DNA of 64,000 nt from Armatimonadota bacterium (GTDB lineage Bacteria; Armatimonadota; Fimbriimonadia; Fimbriimonadales; Fimbriimonadaceae): assembly GCA_016125185.1 (NCBI GenBank), contig WGMG01000011.1, positions 62,001-126,000 on the forward strand, written 5' to 3'. Below the pieces are notes generated by a model that ran no database searches, was not told where the DNA came from, and was given only the letters and a program-made list of their open reading frames with translations. The position numbers were made by a program, and so were the translations under genes. This document shows, piece after piece, positions 16,826 through 24,630 of the stretch; positions within the stretch are counted from its first letter, which is position 1; every line of letters begins with the position of its first letter.

Positions 16826-17938
16826 ATGTCTATCCTTGGCCGAGCGTGTTTGCTCGAAGAACCCGGCGCGCCTGCGGTCGTGCGCGAAGTTACCGTCGAC
16901 GATCCGGTCGGCGACGAAGTTCTGATTAAGGTTGTTGCGAGCGGGGTGTGTCACACCGACCTGACGGTGAAGAACCTTAACGGCAACGGCATGTCGTTTC
17001 CGATTGTTTTGGGCCACGAAGGCGCAGGTTACGTCGAGAAAGTTGGCGAGAATGTCACTCACCTGAAGCCGGGTGACCCGGTAGTGATCGCCTATCGCGC
17101 GCCATGCGGCCAATGCCCAGCGTGTTTGAAAGGCGACCCTCGGCACTGTTACATGGCGCTCCGACCTGGTTCTCGAATCAAGCGCGCCAGCGATGGAGCC
17201 GTGTGCTCGCAAGTTCTGCGATGCGGGACTTTTGCGACTCATACAGTTGTTCATGGCAAGGCCGCCATCAAGATGCCGGATGCCATGCCGCTGGATAAGG
17301 CGTGTCTGATCGCGTGCGGCGTCGTCACCGGTGTGGGGGCGGCGCTGAATACGACGCCGGTTGAGCGAGGTTCGCGCGTGGCCGTTGTGGGATGCGGTGG
17401 CGTTGGGCTGAGCGTGATTCAGGGCGCGCGCTTGGCGGGCGCAAAGCAGATCATCGCTATCGACATAAATCCGACCAAGCTTCAGTGGGCGAAAGACTTT
17501 GGCGCGACGCACCTGGTGAACGCGAAGGAAGTCGACCCGCTGAAGGCGGTGCGGGAGCTGACCGAGGACGGATGGGATGGCGGAGTAGAGTTTGCGTTCG
17601 AAGCGACGGGCATTCCGATGTGCATCGAACAGGCGGTGAAAATGTTGTCGTACGGCGGCACCGCTACGACGATCGGCTTCCCGGCTCAGAACGATTCGGT
17701 GAACCTCAATTTGGGCGACATGGCGACCGGCGTTTACTGGAATAAAGCGGCGTTGCGGGTCTGCCATTGTGGCGACACGTTGCCTTCACACGATTTTCCG
17801 ATGCTCGCCGACCTGTATCTCAAGGGGCAACTGAACTTGGACCAAATGGTGACGAGGAAAATTTCGCTCGACGAAGTGGAAGATGCCTTTCACGAGATGG
17901 AAACGGGAGACGTCATCCGCTCGGTCATCATTCTGTAA
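16826..17938 (+). CDS. Zinc-dependent alcohol dehydrogenase, class III-like group
   Basis: 370 residues from ATG 16826 (a TTG two codons earlier is possible). Medium-chain dehydrogenase: catalytic zinc ligands in GVCHTDL and GHEGAGYV, structural zinc loop CGQCPACLKGDPRHC, and Rossmann VVGCGGVGLSVIQGARLAGA with acidic D ending strand 2 (IAIDINPTK), indicating NAD(H). The sequence style resembles S-(hydroxymethyl)glutathione/mycothiol dehydrogenases and related class III enzymes, so formaldehyde or primary alcohol oxidation is plausible. Cytoplasmic. Followed by a terminator hairpin. Confidence 0.9.
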   Translation: MSILGRACLLEEPGAPAVVREVTVDDPVGDEVLIKVVASGVCHTDLTVKNLNGNGMSFPIVLGHEGAGYVEKVGENVTHLKPGDPVVIAYRAPCGQCPACLKGDPRHCYMALRPGSRIKRASDGAVCSQVLRCGTFATHTVVHGKAAIKMPDAMPLDKACLIACGVVTGVGAALNTTPVERGSRVAVVGCGGVGLSVIQGARLAGAKQIIAIDINPTKLQWAKDFGATHLVNAKEVDPLKAVRELTEDGWDGGVEFAFEATGIPMCIEQAVKMLSYGGTATTIGFPAQNDSVNLNLGDMATGVYWNKAALRVCHCGDTLPSHDFPMLADLYLKGQLNLDQMVTRKISLDEVEDAFHEMETGDVIRSVIIL

Positions 17939-17956
17939 GTGCCCTTCAAAAAAAGT

Positions 17957-17982
17957 GCCGCCCGAAGGCGGCCTTGTCTTTT
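17957..17982 (+). terminator. Rho-independent terminator after alcohol dehydrogenase
   Basis: GCCGCC-CGAA-GGCGGC stem-loop followed by CTTGTCTTTTT, beginning 19 bp after the stop. The same stem-loop core recurs at 18251. Confidence 0.75.
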
Positions 17983-18579
17983 TCTTGGGGGTGTTCGGTG
18001 GCGAACCACTTCGACCCTTTTGCCGCTTGGAGGGCTAATTCCGTGACGGCAAAGCGTGGATTATTTACAAATGAAACACCTCAACGGTTCGTTGACTGAA
18101 GAGGCACGAAGTTCGAATTAACTTCGATCTATCGCAACATCATTATATTACGATACTTCAATAAATACAACCCATTTTGACTTCTCCAAGCAATTATACG
18201 GGTCATTATTGGTTCGACCGAGCCGCAGTGGTCCCGGCTGAAAATTAAAAGGCCGCCCGAAGGCGGCCCTGTCGTCTTATGATGGGGTTAACGATGCCGA
18301 CACATCGTGCCCAAATCCGTCGCCTGGGGGGTGAGTCCATTTGAACGACGAATCTAACACTCCCTCAAACTTGTTCGAAGGAATCGATTGGTCCAACTGC
18401 TCCTAAACAGTCTGTGCTTGCCTTGGCGAACACCGGACGTCCTCGACACAAATATGATACGCCGGGAAAGATGAAGATGTGATGAGGTTAAGACCATCGT
18501 CCTAGGACGAAAGACCGAGGTACTTTTTCGTCGCATTTTCATGGAACGAAGTAGAACTGTTGCGCATTCTGTATCCATC
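17983..18579. other. Long AT-richer intergenic region with a repeated hairpin
   Basis: About 600 bp with no convincing gene. The first half is AT-rich. GGCCGCC-CGAA-GGCGGCC at 18251-18268 repeats the stem-loop of the upstream terminator but without a T run. The second half holds the 14-bp palindrome described separately. A small untranslated RNA ending at the second hairpin is possible but not supported by any recognised family. Confidence 0.4.
18497..18510. promoter_or_regulatory. 14-bp perfect palindrome upstream of peroxiredoxin
   Basis: TCGTCCTAGGACGA, centred about 76 bp before the peroxiredoxin ATG. Size and place suit a dimeric transcription factor site, for example an oxidative-stress regulator. 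No regulator is adjacent. Confidence 0.4.
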
Positions 18580-19224
18580 ATGTCTGTGCACGCACGAGTT
18601 TTGCTCGTCTCTGCCTCTGTCTCCGCCGTTGCTCTCGCATCGGCCATCTTGCCCAGCGACGGCGACGTCGCAATGAGTCCGGCCGAAGCCAAGCCGCTGA
18701 AGGTCGGGGTCTCGATACCCGATTCAAACCTGAAGACCCTCGACGGCAAAGCCACTACGTTGAAGGAAGCGCTGGGCGGCAAACCGACCGTCCTGGTTTT
18801 CTACCGTGGCGGTTGGTGCCCGTTCTGCAACATGCACCTGGCCGAGCTTGGACAGGTACAAGCCGATATCATCAAGCGCGGCTATCAGATCGTCGCGATT
18901 AGCCCGGATACGCCCGCCGAGTTGAACAAGACGATGGAGAAGCACGACCTGACTTACAAGCTGCTTTCGGATTCGACGGCCGAAACGATGAAGAAGTTTG
19001 GGGTTGCGTTCCGGCTCGACGACAAGACGTTTGGAATGTACAAAGACAAGTACCATATCGACCTTGAGAGGTCGTCGGGCGGGATGACGCACCACATTCT
19101 GCCGGTGCCATCGGTGTTCCTTGTCGATAAGTCTGGGAAGATTATCTTCGCCCATTCGAATCCGGACTACAAGGTTCGGATGAAGGGGGCGGAGATTTTA
19201 AAAGCGATCGACGAAAACATGTAG
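18580..19224 (+). CDS. Exported AhpC/TSA-type peroxiredoxin
   Basis: 214 residues from ATG 18580, chosen because it gives a clean signal peptide (MSVHARVLLVSASVSAVALA); an in-frame ATG at 18541 adds a polar extension. The thioredoxin-fold domain has GKPTVLVFYRGGWCPFCNMHL with C-x-x-C (peroxidatic Cys plus nearby resolving Cys), IVAISPDTPAEL and VPSVFLVDKSGKIIFAHSN. It should reduce hydroperoxides in the periplasm. It is followed by a good terminator and stands alone. Confidence 0.9.
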   Translation: MSVHARVLLVSASVSAVALASAILPSDGDVAMSPAEAKPLKVGVSIPDSNLKTLDGKATTLKEALGGKPTVLVFYRGGWCPFCNMHLAELGQVQADIIKRGYQIVAISPDTPAELNKTMEKHDLTYKLLSDSTAETMKKFGVAFRLDDKTFGMYKDKYHIDLERSSGGMTHHILPVPSVFLVDKSGKIIFAHSNPDYKVRMKGAEILKAIDENM

Positions 19225-19255
19225 ACCCTCCTGAGTCCATATCAGGTCTAGATTG

Positions 19256-19281
19256 CCCTCTCGAGACCGAGAGGGCTTTTT
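19256..19281 (+). terminator. Rho-independent terminator after peroxiredoxin
   Basis: CCCTCTCG-AGAC-CGAGAGGG, an 8-bp perfect stem, followed by CTTTTTG. It lies 31 bp after the stop codon. Confidence 0.85.
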
Positions 19282-19316
19282 GTCTTTCCTTTCGGGAGCG
19301 GCTACAAGGTCCCAGT

Positions 19317-19368
19317 GGGGATATAGCTCAGTTGGGAGAGCGTCCCGACGCATCGGGAAGATCGTGGG
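19317..19368 (+). pseudogene. Truncated tRNA copy (tRNA-Ala-like 5' half)
   Basis: The first 26 bases match the intact tRNA-Ala at 19641 exactly (acceptor strand and D arm). The anticodon arm is changed and misses a normal 7-base loop with T33, and the T arm breaks after GATCGTGGG, where a GIY-YIG remnant begins. No acceptor 3' strand or CCA follows. It cannot fold as a working tRNA. Confidence 0.7.
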
Positions 19369-19369
19369 G

Positions 19370-19614
19370 AATTTCTACCTTTACATCCTCTCCAGCAAAT
19401 CCAAACCCCGCTTCTACGCTGGGCACGCGGACGATCTCGAACAGCGACTAGCCGACATAATCGAGGACTCGTTCGCTCGACGCGACCTTATCGACCTTGG
19501 GAACGCATCTATTTCGAGGCTTTTGGTTCCCGCTCTGAGGCGATGAAGCGCGAATACGAAATCAAATCTTGGAAGAGCTCCAAAAAGATTCGGGAATTGA
19601 TTGATTCCAGCTAG
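19370..19614 (+). pseudogene. Degraded GIY-YIG endonuclease-like gene fused to tRNA remnant
   Basis: Frame 1 from 19370 reads NFYLYILSSKSKPRFYAGHA then DDLEQRLADI, the start of a small GIY-YIG protein (the Y-x-Y-I-L and Y-A-G-H motifs). The frame is then lost, and near the 3' end another frame reads FEAFGSRSEAMKREYEIKSW followed by KSSKKIRELIDSS and TAG at 19612-19614, the usual end of the same family. The middle is deleted or shifted and there is no start codon of its own. Known families of this sort sit directly behind tRNA genes. Confidence 0.75.
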
Positions 19615-19640
19615 TGGGCGGTATCCTTTATGTAGCCTGT

Positions 19641-19716
19641 GGGGATATAGCTCAGTTGGGAGAGCGCTGCAATCGCACTGCAGAGGTCGTGGGTTCGAAT
19701 CCCATTATCTCCACCA
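19641..19716 (+). tRNA. tRNA-Ala (anticodon CGC)
   Basis: A full 76-nt cloverleaf: acceptor GGGGATA / TATCTCC (one G-T pair), D arm GCTC-AGTTGGGA-GAGC, anticodon arm CTGCA-ATCGCAC-TGCAG giving anticodon CGC, T arm GTGGG-TTCGAAT-CCCAT, discriminator A and encoded CCA. Its 3' end is repeated at 23050, which marks it as the integration site of the following cassette. Confidence 0.93.
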
Positions 19717-19721
19717 TTCAA

Positions 19722-20099
19722 AATAGCAATCTGCTTCATTCTGTTTCACTCTCTTTGAATCTCTCAAGGGACCCATTAAGGGACCAAACTTTTGGGTTCG
19801 TATCGCCCTGGCGACCTTCGAGCAGCCAGCAGAGGTCCCCTGAGGGTCATCCCATTATCTTGACCGTTCTACAGATTATAGGACGGGATTTGCAACTCGC
19901 TCCTTCCAATTGCTTCCAGGAATCGCCGCGACGTTAAAACCGGTGGGTAGATATCAAGTGCCTTGGCGGCAAAACGTTTCTAAAGACCTCAACCGATCCG
20001 CAGAAGGTATCCGAATTCCGCTCGCAGGAGGGTGAATTCTTGTCCCTAGAGATTTGGGCATTCCGTTACTTGGGGTCGGCATATCTTAAGGGTCCGAGT
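19722..20099. other. Non-coding left flank of the tRNA cassette
   Basis: No gene with a credible start. An open frame of about 60 codons (roughly 19940-20122, +) lacks ATG and runs into the end of the nuclease gene; I could not recognise its product. AGGGACC repeats near 19768-19784, and a partial copy of the tRNA end (CATCCCATTATCTTGACC) is near 19847-19865, suggesting earlier integration events. Confidence 0.4.
19847..19865. repeat. Third, degenerate copy of the tRNA-Ala 3' end
   Basis: CCCATTATCTTGACC resembles the tRNA 3' end (CCCATTATCTCCACC) and the right repeat (CCCATTATCTTCACC). It may be the scar of another integration or excision at this hotspot. Confidence 0.45.
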
Positions 20100-21701
20100 T
20101 TAATTGAGATATTTTGGCCAGAGTGAAGGGAAGTAGCGGTCCCGCAACAGGAGGCTGATCGACACATACCCGATGAAGCCCAACGATTCAAAGAGAGCAA
20201 ACGTCGTGGGCTCATAGGGCCCGTAAGGGGCATAGCCGAGCCCGTTATCCGGCACCAGATTATCGGCGAACTCAACGCCAGGGTAGTGGACGACTTCATC
20301 ATGGTCAATCAGAAACTGTGCAGACGTGTCGGCAGGTTGGAAGTATTCCGGGTAGATTTCCACGGCTTTGAGATCATTGACGACATCGGTATAGAGCTTG
20401 GTATCAGTTGAATGTGCGGCAAGGTCGACAAGCGCACTCGCGAGAAGATTGGATCGCGCACTTTCCACATTGAGTCCACTAAATGGATATCCAAGCAATT
20501 GGTCTATTTCTTCTTGAACCGTAGCATCAATGTGTGCTATGCCCGCACCAAATTCAACCCGGTCGCAAAGCCATACCGTTGCCTTTTCGATCAAGCTTTT
20601 CGAGATATCCTGCCGACCGTGCCGCTCGAGAGCCAAACAAGCCGTCACGATTGAGACAGCATATCTGTCGCTGATAGGGTGACTTACACCAGGTTCGGAT
20701 TCTACGAACTCGATCAGCCGACTCGCTGCGAATCTAGCCTGCTCGACATCAGACCCAAGTGCGATCAGTCCCAGTGCCTCAATCACTCGCGAACAATGTA
20801 TTGGGTACGTCGCAAAGATCGACGCCGAATGTATGGCGCCATCTAGCTTCTTATCCGCCGCCGTCCAGATATTCCAAACGGCCTCTATATAGTCGGAAGC
20901 CGAACCCACTACGGTGTCAATTTGGCTTTCACAAAGGGTCAACAATTCTGCCCTTCGCGAAGGGTCTGTTGCCTCTCGTAGTTCAAACATGCCCATTCGT
21001 AAAGCAGCCAAATCACAGTATAAAGCGTCGTATAGGAGTCCTCCGTCCCGGCACTTGCCAGCCAGAATCGAAGACTCAATTGTTCCAATGAGAACGCGTT
21101 CCCGATCTGGCAGTTCTTTGTCGAGCCAACTCAGCGAATGCTCCTCGATCTCAGCCAGCTCTGGGGATTTACGTACCACCGAGCCATACAGAACGAAGAA
21201 CCTTCCTTGAGCTGCCAAATCCACACCCGATAGCCGAGTTGACCGGATTCCCTGCAAGCCATGTTTCAAAAGTAACTCGATCAGCTTGTTACGATCCCAA
21301 ATCTCAACTGGTGGGTACTCAAGTTTTGCAAGGGCGTCAGTACTGAACGAGTTGATTTGGTCAGCGGCCGGTTGAGTTACCGTTCCGGTTGTAACCAGGA
21401 CAATTCGGCGCGAGAGATTTTTATCAAATGCAGGATGGCCCTGTTCGGTCATCGCTGCCGCCTGCAACTGGCCCATGATTCCACCATTTAGGTCCCCGAC
21501 ACCCAAATCTCCCTTCTTCGTCTGAAACACCCATTGCTCGCCACTTATTTTTGCGATAAAGTCCTTCCCTTTCTCGATTGTCCCGTGGGTCAGGTGAACA
21601 TCGGAGAACCCCATCGCAGAGAGTAGCGCAAGGAACGGTGCGTCAAAGTCACGCTCCTTGCGGACATTATCAAGAAAGTCGGCGACGACGTTTCTTAGCA
21701 T
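20100..21701 (-). CDS. Mrr-like restriction endonuclease domain protein of the tRNA cassette
   Basis: 533 residues from the ATG at 21701, preceded by GAGGAG inside the end of the upstream gene; an ATG at 21728 is also possible. Residues about 15-100 look like a PD-(D/E)xK fold: FLALLSAMGFSDVHLTHGTI, E-K-G-K-D-F (candidate D), then WVFQTKKG (Q-x-K) and helix GQLQAAAM. IVLVTTGTVTQPAADQ and VEIWDRNKLIELL are typical for Mrr-like nucleases. The remaining about 350 residues are helical, without a recognised domain. Last gene of a three-gene operon; probably the DNA-cleaving effector. Lower GC than neighbours. Confidence 0.7.
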   Translation of the reverse strand: MLRNVVADFLDNVRKERDFDAPFLALLSAMGFSDVHLTHGTIEKGKDFIAKISGEQWVFQTKKGDLGVGDLNGGIMGQLQAAAMTEQGHPAFDKNLSRRIVLVTTGTVTQPAADQINSFSTDALAKLEYPPVEIWDRNKLIELLLKHGLQGIRSTRLSGVDLAAQGRFFVLYGSVVRKSPELAEIEEHSLSWLDKELPDRERVLIGTIESSILAGKCRDGGLLYDALYCDLAALRMGMFELREATDPSRRAELLTLCESQIDTVVGSASDYIEAVWNIWTAADKKLDGAIHSASIFATYPIHCSRVIEALGLIALGSDVEQARFAASRLIEFVESEPGVSHPISDRYAVSIVTACLALERHGRQDISKSLIEKATVWLCDRVEFGAGIAHIDATVQEEIDQLLGYPFSGLNVESARSNLLASALVDLAAHSTDTKLYTDVVNDLKAVEIYPEYFQPADTSAQFLIDHDEVVHYPGVEFADNLVPDNGLGYAPYGPYEPTTFALFESLGFIGYVSISLLLRDRYFPSLWPKYLN

Positions 21702-22251
21702 CCCACTCCTCGCGTTTGCGCTCAACAATCTCCATCACTCGTTCATCAAAGTCCACTGGTCGAATCGATTGAGCAAGGGTCTTTAAAGCGCCGCCACCTG
21801 CCTCAATCTCAAACTTGCGAGGTTCGCCATCTTCGTTGAAGCTCACATTGATATGTTCCAACGCTCGCAGAAGATTGTCCCATGTGAGCACTGGGTTACC
21901 GGGAATAATCTGGCGTGACCGCTTGACACCCTCTTCCAGAGTCTCTGCACGACTACGAGCCAATTGAACGCGGAACTTCTCACCGAGCGCTCGAATCTCC
22001 AAATGAAAGCATGCAAAATCGGATTCGCGCGTCGCTTCCCTTGGGATCGTGTAACTCGCCTCGAACCTAGTCGGCGTCCGATTCCAAATCTCTTCAAATA
22101 CGTGCCGCAGTCTTCCAGAGTGATTGGTGGTGCGCTTTAGAGTCCGCCTCAACAACGGGTCCCTGGCGATTTCACCTTCTAATGCCTTCCTCATGAACAC
22201 GTTGAAGGCGTAATCGTATTCATGCGATCTCAGAAAGCTTGGCTCACTCAT
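21670..22251 (-). CDS. Uncharacterised protein B of the tRNA cassette
   Basis: 193 residues from ATG 22251, which overlaps the upstream stop as ATGA; a longer frame reaches 22296. No recognised domain. The N-terminus (SFLRSHEYDYAFNVFMRKAL, ending E-G-E-I-A-R-D) and C-terminus (VSFNEDGEPRKFEIE, then REEWDAKKRRRRLS) align with protein A encoded upstream, so the two look like diverged paralogues. Rich in charged residues with a basic tail, suggesting nucleic-acid contact. Its 3' end overlaps the nuclease gene by 32 bp. Confidence 0.7.
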   Translation of the reverse strand: MSEPSFLRSHEYDYAFNVFMRKALEGEIARDPLLRRTLKRTTNHSGRLRHVFEEIWNRTPTRFEASYTIPREATRESDFACFHLEIRALGEKFRVQLARSRAETLEEGVKRSRQIIPGNPVLTWDNLLRALEHINVSFNEDGEPRKFEIEAGGGALKTLAQSIRPVDFDERVMEIVERKREEWDAKKRRRRLS

Positions 22252-22859
22252 TTGCTCTCCTTTCCAATCCGCCTGCAACGCCGTGACGCATTCCATTCGG
22301 CCAGCTTCGTAGTTCGTAATTCCTCCATACGATCTCGGTGTTCTTGAGTTTCTTCGAGTTCACGTAGCCGCGGCGCTAAATCCGGATGAACCACGAATGC
22401 CTGCCCGTCCCGAACTACATTGCCATCGTCGTCAAAGCGCCATTCAGTTTTTTCGATTAGGTCGATCAGCATGTCGATGCTTAACCGCTCACCCTTTGCA
22501 TCCAGCACATTGCCGGTGGCCTCCGTGATCTGATGGAGATTCTCGAACATCATTTTTGCCATTGAGGCGACATTCGCCTTGCTAAACTCCGCGACCTGAG
22601 TGGTATGTGCATCGATGTTTCCGAGCCTCACGTCGTCTCGCTCGATAAGCATTAGGGCAGAAGCTGTTCGACCAGTGGTGTCAACGGTCTCCTCGTTTAT
22701 AATGTTACGCCCCGCACCGAAGTGTCGAGTCCGCCTCGATCTGACCATCCCCATGAGTTGGTCATCAGCCGCAAATCCACGGCTCGCTCGTGTGAGCATA
22801 TTCTCGTAAGCACTATCGTACTCAAGGGATTTAAGAGGGGATGATGTATGTTTGCTCAT
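22248..22859 (-). CDS. Uncharacterised protein A of the tRNA cassette
   Basis: 203 residues. SPLKSLEYDSAYENMLTRAS then RGFAADDQLM at the N-terminus matches the L-x-S-x-E-Y-D-x-A pattern of protein B; LSIDMLIDLIEKTEWRFDDD near residues 125-145 and the C-terminal LAEWNASRRCRRIGKESK match its C-terminal half. No catalytic motif is visible. First gene of the operon A-B-nuclease, with ATGA coupling to B. It could be a specificity, sensor or antitoxin-like partner of the nuclease; nothing in the sequence decides this. Confidence 0.7.
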   Translation of the reverse strand: MSKHTSSPLKSLEYDSAYENMLTRASRGFAADDQLMGMVRSRRTRHFGAGRNIINEETVDTTGRTASALMLIERDDVRLGNIDAHTTQVAEFSKANVASMAKMMFENLHQITEATGNVLDAKGERLSIDMLIDLIEKTEWRFDDDGNVVRDGQAFVVHPDLAPRLRELEETQEHRDRMEELRTTKLAEWNASRRCRRIGKESK

Positions 22860-23049
22860 ACGATTGCCTTTCCAATTTCATTTAAAACAAAAAAAACGGA
22901 CCAGTCGAGAACCCCAGTGACCGTAACAAGACATGCGGCTAAGTCCCTCTAGATGCGAATCCGCGTCGCAAGTGTTGATCGTTGAGTTAGCTCTCGAACC
23001 CATCCAACTAGTTATCATGCATTTCGTCCATTGCAGCTGCAAATCGCGT

Positions 23050-23070
23050 CCCATTATCTTCACCATTCAA
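23050..23070. repeat. Right copy of tRNA-Ala 3' end (attR-like)
   Basis: CCCATTATCTTCACCATTCAA divides into 23050-23059 and 23060-23070 and differs from 19701-19721 at one base. It marks the likely right end of the inserted cassette, 190 bp beyond the first operon gene. Confidence 0.65.
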
Positions 23071-23124
23071 CAAGTTTTCCTGTGAAGGACCATTCGTAGA
23101 CGCCGGAGGCTTTGCCTTATCCGA

Positions 23125-23577
23125 TTATGGGACGAAAAATGACGGTAGGCAGTTGATGCCTTTGTGTTTTTCCACTTCATGTCCTTTGGCAATACATTCA
23201 AATGTTGAGTCATGAAATGCAAAGACAAAGTGACGCCACGATTCGGACACTCGTGAGTCATGTCTCGGATGAACAGAGTTCATCTCGACTAAAGCTCGGA
23301 TCCACGAGGAATCGAAGACTTCGTTTGCCGAATAGTGGGTTAGACCACGACGATAAAGCCGATGTCCATGGAGTGCCTCGTCATTCGGTGGTCCAAAGGT
23401 ATGGGCTACCGGTGAAGCAAACTTAACGAGCGCGTATTCATTTTCGCTAGCATGCTCGACGATGTATACCAAGTAAAGGGTTTGCTCGGTAGCATAAATT
23501 CGTGGGGCGGGCACGCCGGTATCTGACTGGGGAACGTCTTCAAGCTCGACAACCCGATCCATTTTCCTGCCAATCAT
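23125..23577 (-). CDS. Conserved hypothetical protein
   Basis: 150 residues (an ATG five codons in, at 23562, is an equally good start). The block SWRHFVFAFHDSTFECIAKG near residues 110-130 is one I recognise from a widespread uncharacterised bacterial family in which F-H-D-S-T-F-E is invariant; LYLVYIVEH and VKFASPVAHTFGPPNDEALHGH are other conserved parts. No signal peptide. It lies just outside the right repeat of the tRNA cassette, so it is probably resident. Function unknown. Confidence 0.7.
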   Translation of the reverse strand: MIGRKMDRVVELEDVPQSDTGVPAPRIYATEQTLYLVYIVEHASENEYALVKFASPVAHTFGPPNDEALHGHRLYRRGLTHYSANEVFDSSWIRALVEMNSVHPRHDSRVSESWRHFVFAFHDSTFECIAKGHEVEKHKGINCLPSFFVP

Positions 23578-23685
23578 GCATGCATTATGATTGGACTGAA
23601 ACCGTCCTCAGTTGCTTAATCTGGATAAGACCTCTCGACGACCTTCCGCGAGCCACCACTTTTTGAATTTCCAAGCGGTTTTGAT

Positions 23686-24519
23686 TTACTCGTTCGAAGA
23701 ACCGCTTTTCGCTTCCAAAAGTCGCCGGATCGACTTGACATCGGCGCTCGTCGCTGGAGTGAAAATAACCAGCCCAAGGTCAGGCTGACCGTCCACCAAG
23801 AACGACGAATAATGCACCGAGATCGGGCCGACGATCGAGTGGTGGAGATGCTTGGTTCCCTCGCCGTAATTCCGCACCTCATGGTCGAGCCACATGGCTT
23901 CGAACTCAGGACTGAGCTTCCTGAGTTCGCGGACGAGTTGTTCGGCTTGCTTGGGCGCTCCGGCTCGGGCAGTCTCGGCCCGAAACACCGCGACGGCGAA
24001 CCGGGCGTGGCTTTCCCATTCTGGCATTTGCCGTCTGGCGTGGGAGCCGCAGAACAGCATCCGCAGAATATTTCGCTCCTCGGGCGGCACCGCCGAGTAG
24101 TCGGTGAGGACGGCCAAAGCCGCTTGGTTCCAGGCGACCACGTCCCACCACGCGGTCTTGACGATCGCCGGGCTGTACGGCATCGAGTCCAACACCTGTT
24201 GAAGCTGGGCAGATACGCAAGGCACCTGGGCGACCGGCATTTCGGGCAACCGCTGTTGGGCCAGCAGGAAAAGGTGTTCGCGTTCGGCGGGCGAGAGATC
24301 GAGCGCGGCTGCGATTCCCTCCAATACCTCGGATGAAGGAACTCCACCTCGCCCCTGCTCCAACCATGTATACCAAGTCACGCTGACGTTGGCTCGCTGG
24401 GCGACCTCCTCGCGTCGCAGACCGGGCGTGCGCCGTCGCGTTGCCGAGAGTCCAAGCGATGCGGGGTCGACCTTGGCACGTCGGTTCTTCAGAAAATTAG
24501 CCAGGGAATCTTTCGCCAT
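23686..24519 (-). CDS. Xre-family regulator with MmyB-like ligand domain
   Basis: 277 residues from ATG 24519; the longer frame to 24615 crosses the divergent promoter region. N-terminal helix-turn-helix: FLKNRRAKVDPASLGLSATR, RTPGLRREEVAQRANVSVTW, YTWLEQGRGGVPSSEVLEGI. C-terminal MmyB-like domain (about 105-265) with YSPAIVKTAWWDVVAWNQAA, NILRMLF, HHSIVGPISVHYSSF. Such proteins bind a small hydrophobic ligand and usually control a neighbouring oxidoreductase gene; here the divergent dehydratase gene at 24631 is the obvious target. Confidence 0.88.
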   Translation of the reverse strand: MAKDSLANFLKNRRAKVDPASLGLSATRRRTPGLRREEVAQRANVSVTWYTWLEQGRGGVPSSEVLEGIAAALDLSPAEREHLFLLAQQRLPEMPVAQVPCVSAQLQQVLDSMPYSPAIVKTAWWDVVAWNQAALAVLTDYSAVPPEERNILRMLFCGSHARRQMPEWESHARFAVAVFRAETARAGAPKQAEQLVRELRKLSPEFEAMWLDHEVRNYGEGTKHLHHSIVGPISVHYSSFLVDGQPDLGLVIFTPATSADVKSIRRLLEAKSGSSNE

Positions 24520-24630
24520 CGTCAGCCTATCAGTTTCGATACCAGTATAACGCCACGTCTTTTCAGGTCGCGGGACCTGCGAAATACTGATTGAGTGGAC
24601 CTCAAGCGGTCCCATCTACAAGGTTATACG

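Larger units (their letters stand above)
19701..23070. mobile_element. Putative tRNA-Ala-integrated cassette (nuclease island, no integrase seen)
   Basis: The last bases of the tRNA and its flank, CCCATTATCTCCACCATTCAA split as 19701-19710 and 19711-19721, recur at 23050-23070 with a single mismatch (T for C). Between the repeats lie three overlapping minus-strand genes of lower GC than the surroundings and about 380 bp of non-coding DNA. No integrase is present, so the element is either decayed or a passive passenger mobilised in trans. Boundaries are inferred from the repeat. Confidence 0.6.

Noticed and set aside
19253-19546. A 97-codon open frame through the broken tRNA copy
   Set aside because: It merges terminator and tRNA sequence with part of the GIY-YIG remnant and ends by frameshift; better described as two pseudogenes.
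19614-19937. A 107-codon frame over the intact tRNA-Ala
   Set aside because: The peptide DIAQLGERCNRTAEVVGSNP is the well-known translation of a tRNA gene, not a protein.
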